Part shown: piece by piece, positions 5,090 to 8,754 of the stretch
How positions within the stretch are numbered: position 1 is the first letter of the stretch
Layout: every line of letters begins with the position of its first letter
Source of the DNA: an uncultured Campylobacteraceae bacterium
GTDB taxonomy: Bacteria; Campylobacterota; Campylobacteria; Campylobacterales; Arcobacteraceae
Direction: 5' to 3'
DNA: 8,754 bases
Assembly: GCA_913057765.1 (NCBI GenBank)
Contig: CAJXPH010000108.1
Location: 1 to 8,754, forward strand
Translations under genes and position numbers: made by a program
The notes under the pieces: model-generated
Seen by the model: the letters and a program-made list of their open reading frames with translations, nothing else
Told to the model about the DNA's origin: nothing
Databases searched by the model: none

Positions 5090-8000
5090 GAAATATATAC
5101 ATATACTCTTTCTTCTCTTTACATTTTTTCTTCCAAATCTAAATGCATTTGATAATATTGTATTTTCAGATGAAGAAAAAGACTTTATTAAACAAAATCC
5201 TATAATTAATGTAGGTGCGGAGAAAGATTGGCCGCCATTCGACTATGTAGAAGATGGTCAATATAAAGGTTTAGCTAAAGATTATCTTGACTTAATAGAA
5301 AAAATCACTTCATTAAAATTTAATTACCATGTTAACTCATGGGAAAACCTTCTAGAAAAAACAAAAAACAAAGAGTTGGATTTATTACCAATATTAGCTA
5401 AAAATTCAAAAAGAGAAAAATTTCTTATCTTTACTAATAGTTATTTATCTGTAAGAGATTATGTATTCGCAAAACCAACAAAAGATTTAAATTCTATTAA
5501 AAATTTTAAAGATAAGACAATTGCGGTAGTTAAAGGTTATGTCCAAGAAGAATATTTTAAGAAAAATCATCCTGAAACAAAAATCTTATTAGTAAATAAT
5601 ATATTAGAATCTATAGATGCAGTAATTACAAATAAAGCTGATTTTACAGTTTCTAATATTGCAATAATTAATTATTTAGTTAAAAAACATACTATTCCAA
5701 ATCTTAATGCAAAATTTCATATGGGTTATGACGTAAGTAAATTGCATATGGGGGTTAGAAATGATTCTACAATTCTAAGAAATATAATTCAGAAAGCACT
5801 TAATAGTATTTCAGTTAATGAAAAAAATGACATTTCATCAAAATGGATGAATGTTAATAAATCCACTAATTTAAATTCTTCATTAAATTTAACTAAAAAT
5901 GAAAAAAAGTTTATAAAAGCAAATAAACAATTAATTGTAGCAAATGAATTGTCATACAAACCATATGATTATAATGATAACAAAGTAGCAAAGGGTTATG
6001 TAGTTGATTACATAAAATTACTATTTTCAAAAGTTGGAATTGAACCTATTTTTAAAGCAGATTCATGGTCAAAAATGATTCAAGATTTTAAAGATAATAA
6101 GATAGATATATTACCCATTATTACAAAAAATAAGAAAAGAGAAGAGTATATAAGTTTTACAAGTGCATATTTAGATCAAAACATGTCAATAATTACAAAA
6201 TTAAATAATACATCTATTATAAATATAGACGATTTAAATGGTAAAACCGTAGCCTTACCAAAAAATTGGAATATGACAAAATTTATTAAAAAAAATCATC
6301 CAAAAATAAAAGTACTTGAATATGCAACAGTTCCTGAGTTTTTAGATGCTGTCTCAAATAATTATGCAGAGGCAAGTATTTTAGATAACTTATCTGCAAA
6401 TTATTACATAAAATCAAATTACCAAAACAAGTTACATATTACTGGTTTTGCTAAAATTAAAAACTTTAATTCAAAAATACATATAGGTATTCGAAAAGAG
6501 ATCTCTATATTAAAAAATATCTTAGAAAAAGGTATGTTATTAATTTCTAAGGAAGAAGAAAAAAGGTTAAATAATAAATGGATTAATTTATCAAAAAATA
6601 TTAATCTTACTGAAGAAGAAAAGGAATTCATTAAAGAAAATGAAATAAAAGTTACTTCAACAAAAACATGGGCACCTTTTAACTTTATAGATGATAATAA
6701 TATCATGCATGGTATTTCTGTTGATTTTTGGAAATATATCGTGAATAAAGTAAATTTAAAGACCGTATTTAAGCCTAAAGAAACGTTTATTGAATCAATT
6801 AATAGTATAAAAGACAAGAGCAATGATATTATAATTGGAACGTCACAAACAAAAGAAAGAAGTGAATATGCTATATTCTCTGAAACATATTTAAAATCAC
6901 CTTTAGGTATTGCGACACTACAAGATAAAAATTATATTAAGAATGCAACAGAACTATTAAATAAAAAAATCGCAGTAGGTAAAAACTTCTCAGCACATAG
7001 ATTACTTGAAGAGAAGTATCCTAATATGAATTTTATTTTTGTTAAAAACCCCAAAGAAGGCTTAGAATACTTATCCGATAACAAAGTCTATGCATATGTA
7101 GATATTATGCCTGCACTAACTTATAATATTAAACATTTAGGATTTACAAATATAAAAATTACCGGACAAACTGGATTGGATTTCAATTTAAGATTTATGA
7201 TAAAAGATGATTCCACTATTTTATTATCTATAATAAATAAAGTTTTAAAAAATATGTCTCAAGAAGAAAAAGAAAAAATCTACAATAAATGGTTACAAGC
7301 AGATTTCCAAAAAACATTAGATTATTCTTTATTATGGAAAATAATATTAATATTTTTAGTTATATTGTTTTTTGTTCTTTATAAAAACAAACAACTATTT
7401 GATTATCAAAGAAACCTAAAAAAGACTCAAAAAGAGTTAGAAAATTCTCTAAAAAATTTCAAATCATTAATTGATTTAAATATTGCAGGAGTATTAATCA
7501 TTGAAAATAAAAGGGTTAAATACTTAAACGATGAAATTGTTAATATGTTAGGATATAGAAGTAAGTCTCAAATTATTAATAGAGAACTTACTTATATATT
7601 AAAAGAAAACGCTCTAATAAATATATATGAGGATGAACTTCATAGAAATTATGAAATTGAAGCTATAAAAGTTGATGGTTCAACAATCCCTATACTTTTA
7701 AAAAATAAAAAAATAAACTTTGATAATAAACCATCATACATTCTTTCAATCATTAATTTAACTGAGATAAAAAATAAAGAAGAAATAATGCTCCAGCAGT
7801 CTAAAATGGCAAGTTTAGGTGAAATGATTGGAAATATTGCCCATCAATGGAGACAACCTCTAAGTTCTATATCTACTGCTGCTTCTGGATTGAAAGTGCA
7901 AAAGGAGTATGGTTTACTTAATGATGAACTTCTTGAATACAATCTTGATAGTATTACTGAAACAACTAAATTTTTATCACAAACCATAGATGATTTTCAA

Positions 8001-8489
8001 AACTATATAAAAAGTGATAAAAAGAAAAAAAGTTTTGATATTAAAAACAGTATTGAAAAAGTTTTAACTATTGTAAATGCATCATTTAAAAACAATTTCA
8101 TTAACGTAAATACTAAAATAAATTCTATTTTAATTAACGGTTTTGAAAATGAACTAAATCAAGCTCTACTTAATGTATTAACTAATTCTAAAGATGCGAT
8201 GAGAGATACAGAGGAAGAGAATAGAGATATTTTCATCAGTACTTATGAAAAAGATAGATTTGCAATAATAGAAATTATTGATACTGCAGGTGGAATAGAA
8301 AAAGATATTATTAAAAGAGTTTTTGAACCTTATTTTACAACAAAACATAAATCCCAAGGAACAGGGCTCGGTTTATATATGACTCATAAAATTATAACTG
8401 ATAGTATGAAAGGTTTGATAACAATAGAAAATTCTGAATATAAAAATAAAAAAGGTATAAAAGTAACTCTAAGTATTCCTATTCAATAA
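5088..8489 (+). CDS. Membrane histidine kinase with three tandem periplasmic substrate-binding (SBP_bac_3) domains and PAS
   Basis: 1133 residues. A signal peptide occupies 1-20 (likely cleaved after LNA). Three Venus-flytrap domains follow at about 24-258, 269-501 and 507-737. Each opens with a similar strand (NVGAEKDWPPFDY, IVANELSYKPYDY, KVTSTKTWAPFNF), has a central Lys/Arg-rich motif ending in FT or FS plus YL (R109, R351, R591), and closes with a KW motif (SKWMNV, NKWINL, NKWLQA). One transmembrane helix is at about 748-765, then a short coiled linker, a PAS domain (about 787-893) and the kinase core: H919 in NIAHQWRQPL, N box around N1029-D1036, G1 box DTAGG (1065-1069, T replacing the usual N), F box VFEPYFTTK and G2 box GTGLGLYM. 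The layout resembles BvgS-type sensors but with three flytraps and no receiver or Hpt domain. The arginine is the residue that holds the carboxylate of amino-acid ligands in this family, so amino-acid-like ligands are plausible, not shown. Domain 1 has N190 where domains 2 and 3 have Asp (D433, D672). Confidence 0.95.
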   Translation: MKYIHILFLLFTFFLPNLNAFDNIVFSDEEKDFIKQNPIINVGAEKDWPPFDYVEDGQYKGLAKDYLDLIEKITSLKFNYHVNSWENLLEKTKNKELDLLPILAKNSKREKFLIFTNSYLSVRDYVFAKPTKDLNSIKNFKDKTIAVVKGYVQEEYFKKNHPETKILLVNNILESIDAVITNKADFTVSNIAIINYLVKKHTIPNLNAKFHMGYDVSKLHMGVRNDSTILRNIIQKALNSISVNEKNDISSKWMNVNKSTNLNSSLNLTKNEKKFIKANKQLIVANELSYKPYDYNDNKVAKGYVVDYIKLLFSKVGIEPIFKADSWSKMIQDFKDNKIDILPIITKNKKREEYISFTSAYLDQNMSIITKLNNTSIINIDDLNGKTVALPKNWNMTKFIKKNHPKIKVLEYATVPEFLDAVSNNYAEASILDNLSANYYIKSNYQNKLHITGFAKIKNFNSKIHIGIRKEISILKNILEKGMLLISKEEEKRLNNKWINLSKNINLTEEEKEFIKENEIKVTSTKTWAPFNFIDDNNIMHGISVDFWKYIVNKVNLKTVFKPKETFIESINSIKDKSNDIIIGTSQTKERSEYAIFSETYLKSPLGIATLQDKNYIKNATELLNKKIAVGKNFSAHRLLEEKYPNMNFIFVKNPKEGLEYLSDNKVYAYVDIMPALTYNIKHLGFTNIKITGQTGLDFNLRFMIKDDSTILLSIINKVLKNMSQEEKEKIYNKWLQADFQKTLDYSLLWKIILIFLVILFFVLYKNKQLFDYQRNLKKTQKELENSLKNFKSLIDLNIAGVLIIENKRVKYLNDEIVNMLGYRSKSQIINRELTYILKENALINIYEDELHRNYEIEAIKVDGSTIPILLKNKKINFDNKPSYILSIINLTEIKNKEEIMLQQSKMASLGEMIGNIAHQWRQPLSSISTAASGLKVQKEYGLLNDELLEYNLDSITETTKFLSQTIDDFQNYIKSDKKKKSFDIKNSIEKVLTIVNASFKNNFINVNTKINSILINGFENELNQALLNVLTNSKDAMRDTEEENRDIFISTYEKDRFAIIEIIDTAGGIEKDIIKRVFEPYFTTKHKSQGTGLGLYMTHKIITDSMKGLITIENSEYKNKKGIKVTLSIPIQ

Positions 8490-8702
8490 TTTTTCAAATT
8501 CTAAACTGTTCATTGGTTTACCGTAGAAATAACCTTGAATTTTGTGACAACCATTTTCAACTAAGAAATCTATTTGTTCTTGATTTTCTACACCTTCAGC
8601 TATGACATCAAGTTTCAAACTTTTAGCAAGTACAATTATAGATTTTGTAATTGCACTATCTTCTTCATCTAAAGGTAAATCTTTTATGAATGCTCTATCA
8701 AT
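8469..8702 (-). CDS. EAL-domain protein (c-di-GMP phosphodiesterase family), C-terminal part only
   Basis: The visible 77 residues start IDRAFIKDL and are the C-terminal third of an EAL domain, the family that cleaves cyclic di-GMP to pGpG. Family motifs present are the IDRxFI segment after the catalytic lysine region, AEGVE (about residues 34-38, with its conserved Glu) and KIQGYFYGKP near the end. The upstream EAL, DFGTG and other metal-binding motifs are beyond the fragment edge, so activity and any GGDEF or sensor domains cannot be judged. Base 8703 is the last base of the preceding codon, probably Lys. Automatic calling would start this gene with ATG at 8720, giving MCIRDR; those residues are adapter translation. 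The stop TAG (8471-8469) lies inside the convergent kinase gene, a 21-bp overlap. Confidence 0.92.
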   Translation of the reverse strand: MDRAFIKDLPLDEEDSAITKSIIVLAKSLKLDVIAEGVENQEQIDFLVENGCHKIQGYFYGKPMNSLEFEKLLNRNT

Positions 8703-8703
8703 T

Positions 8704-8754
8704 CTGTCTCTTATACACATCTGACGCTGCCGACGAAGAGGATAGTGTAGATCT
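8704..8754. other. Nextera (Tn5) Read-1 adapter with i5 index and P5 part, not genomic
   Basis: Bases 8704-8722 are the Tn5 mosaic end in reverse complement (CTGTCTCTTATACACATCT), 8723-8736 the rest of the Read 1 adapter (GACGCTGCCGACGA), 8737-8744 an 8-base index (AGAGGATA, i.e. TATCCTCT, which I recognise as Nextera i5 index 503), and 8745-8754 the beginning of the P5 flow-cell sequence. Genomic sequence ends at 8703. Confidence 0.98.

Noticed and set aside
6419..6823. Minus-strand open frame of 134 codons
   Set aside because: Antisense to the second and third flytrap domains of the large kinase; Phe/Leu/Ser-rich with no recognizable motif.
5157..7310. Three binding domains as an assembly duplication
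   Set aside because: The three copies are strongly diverged in both DNA and protein, so they are true ancient repeats.

Overview
This window is a very AT-rich, gene-dense bacterial fragment. The lineage looks like Campylobacterota (epsilonproteobacteria), most likely Arcobacteraceae. This rests on an all-alpha dimeric dUTPase, a short RecR resembling Campylobacter RecR, recR next to dnaJ, and sensor kinases sharing the H-box core AHQWRQPL. The placement is inferred from protein character and base composition, not from a search.

The window is a single tagmented DNA fragment. Bases 1-25 and 8704-8754 are Illumina Nextera (Tn5) adapter, the right end including an i5 index. Genomic DNA runs only from 26 to 8703, and the genes at both ends are cut by the fragment ends, not by biology.

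Layout: (1) 26-535 (+), the C-terminal 169 residues of a histidine kinase. (2) A 9-bp hairpin at 534-555 that can serve as a shared terminator for the two convergent genes around it. (3) A minus-strand block read from 3815 down to 573: recR, a 58-residue four-cysteine protein (3043-3219), a soluble histidine kinase with an Aer-like PAS domain, and a dUTPase with an N-terminal helix-turn-helix-like extension. (4) A 69-bp divergent promoter region (3816-3884) with two back-to-back -10 elements. (5) dnaJ (3885-5018, +). (6) A perfect 16-bp inverted repeat (5044-5089) that contains the ribosome-binding site and start of the next gene. (7) A 1133-residue membrane histidine kinase with three tandem periplasmic substrate-binding domains (5088-8489, +). 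(8) The C-terminal piece of an EAL-domain protein (minus strand), overlapping the kinase tail to tail by 21 bp.

Functionally the window mixes genome maintenance (RecR, dUTPase), protein folding (DnaJ) and signal input (three related histidine kinases, one EAL protein). There is no response regulator, so the kinases' partners must lie elsewhere. The minus-strand block places a probable redox-sensing kinase among DNA-repair and nucleotide-pool genes. The points most worth following are the HTH-dUTPase fusion, the inverted repeat over the triple-sensor kinase start, the small cysteine protein coupled to the redox kinase, and the possible leaderless recR promoter. No mobile element, CRISPR array, tRNA or rRNA was seen, and no stretch over 300 bp lacks a gene.
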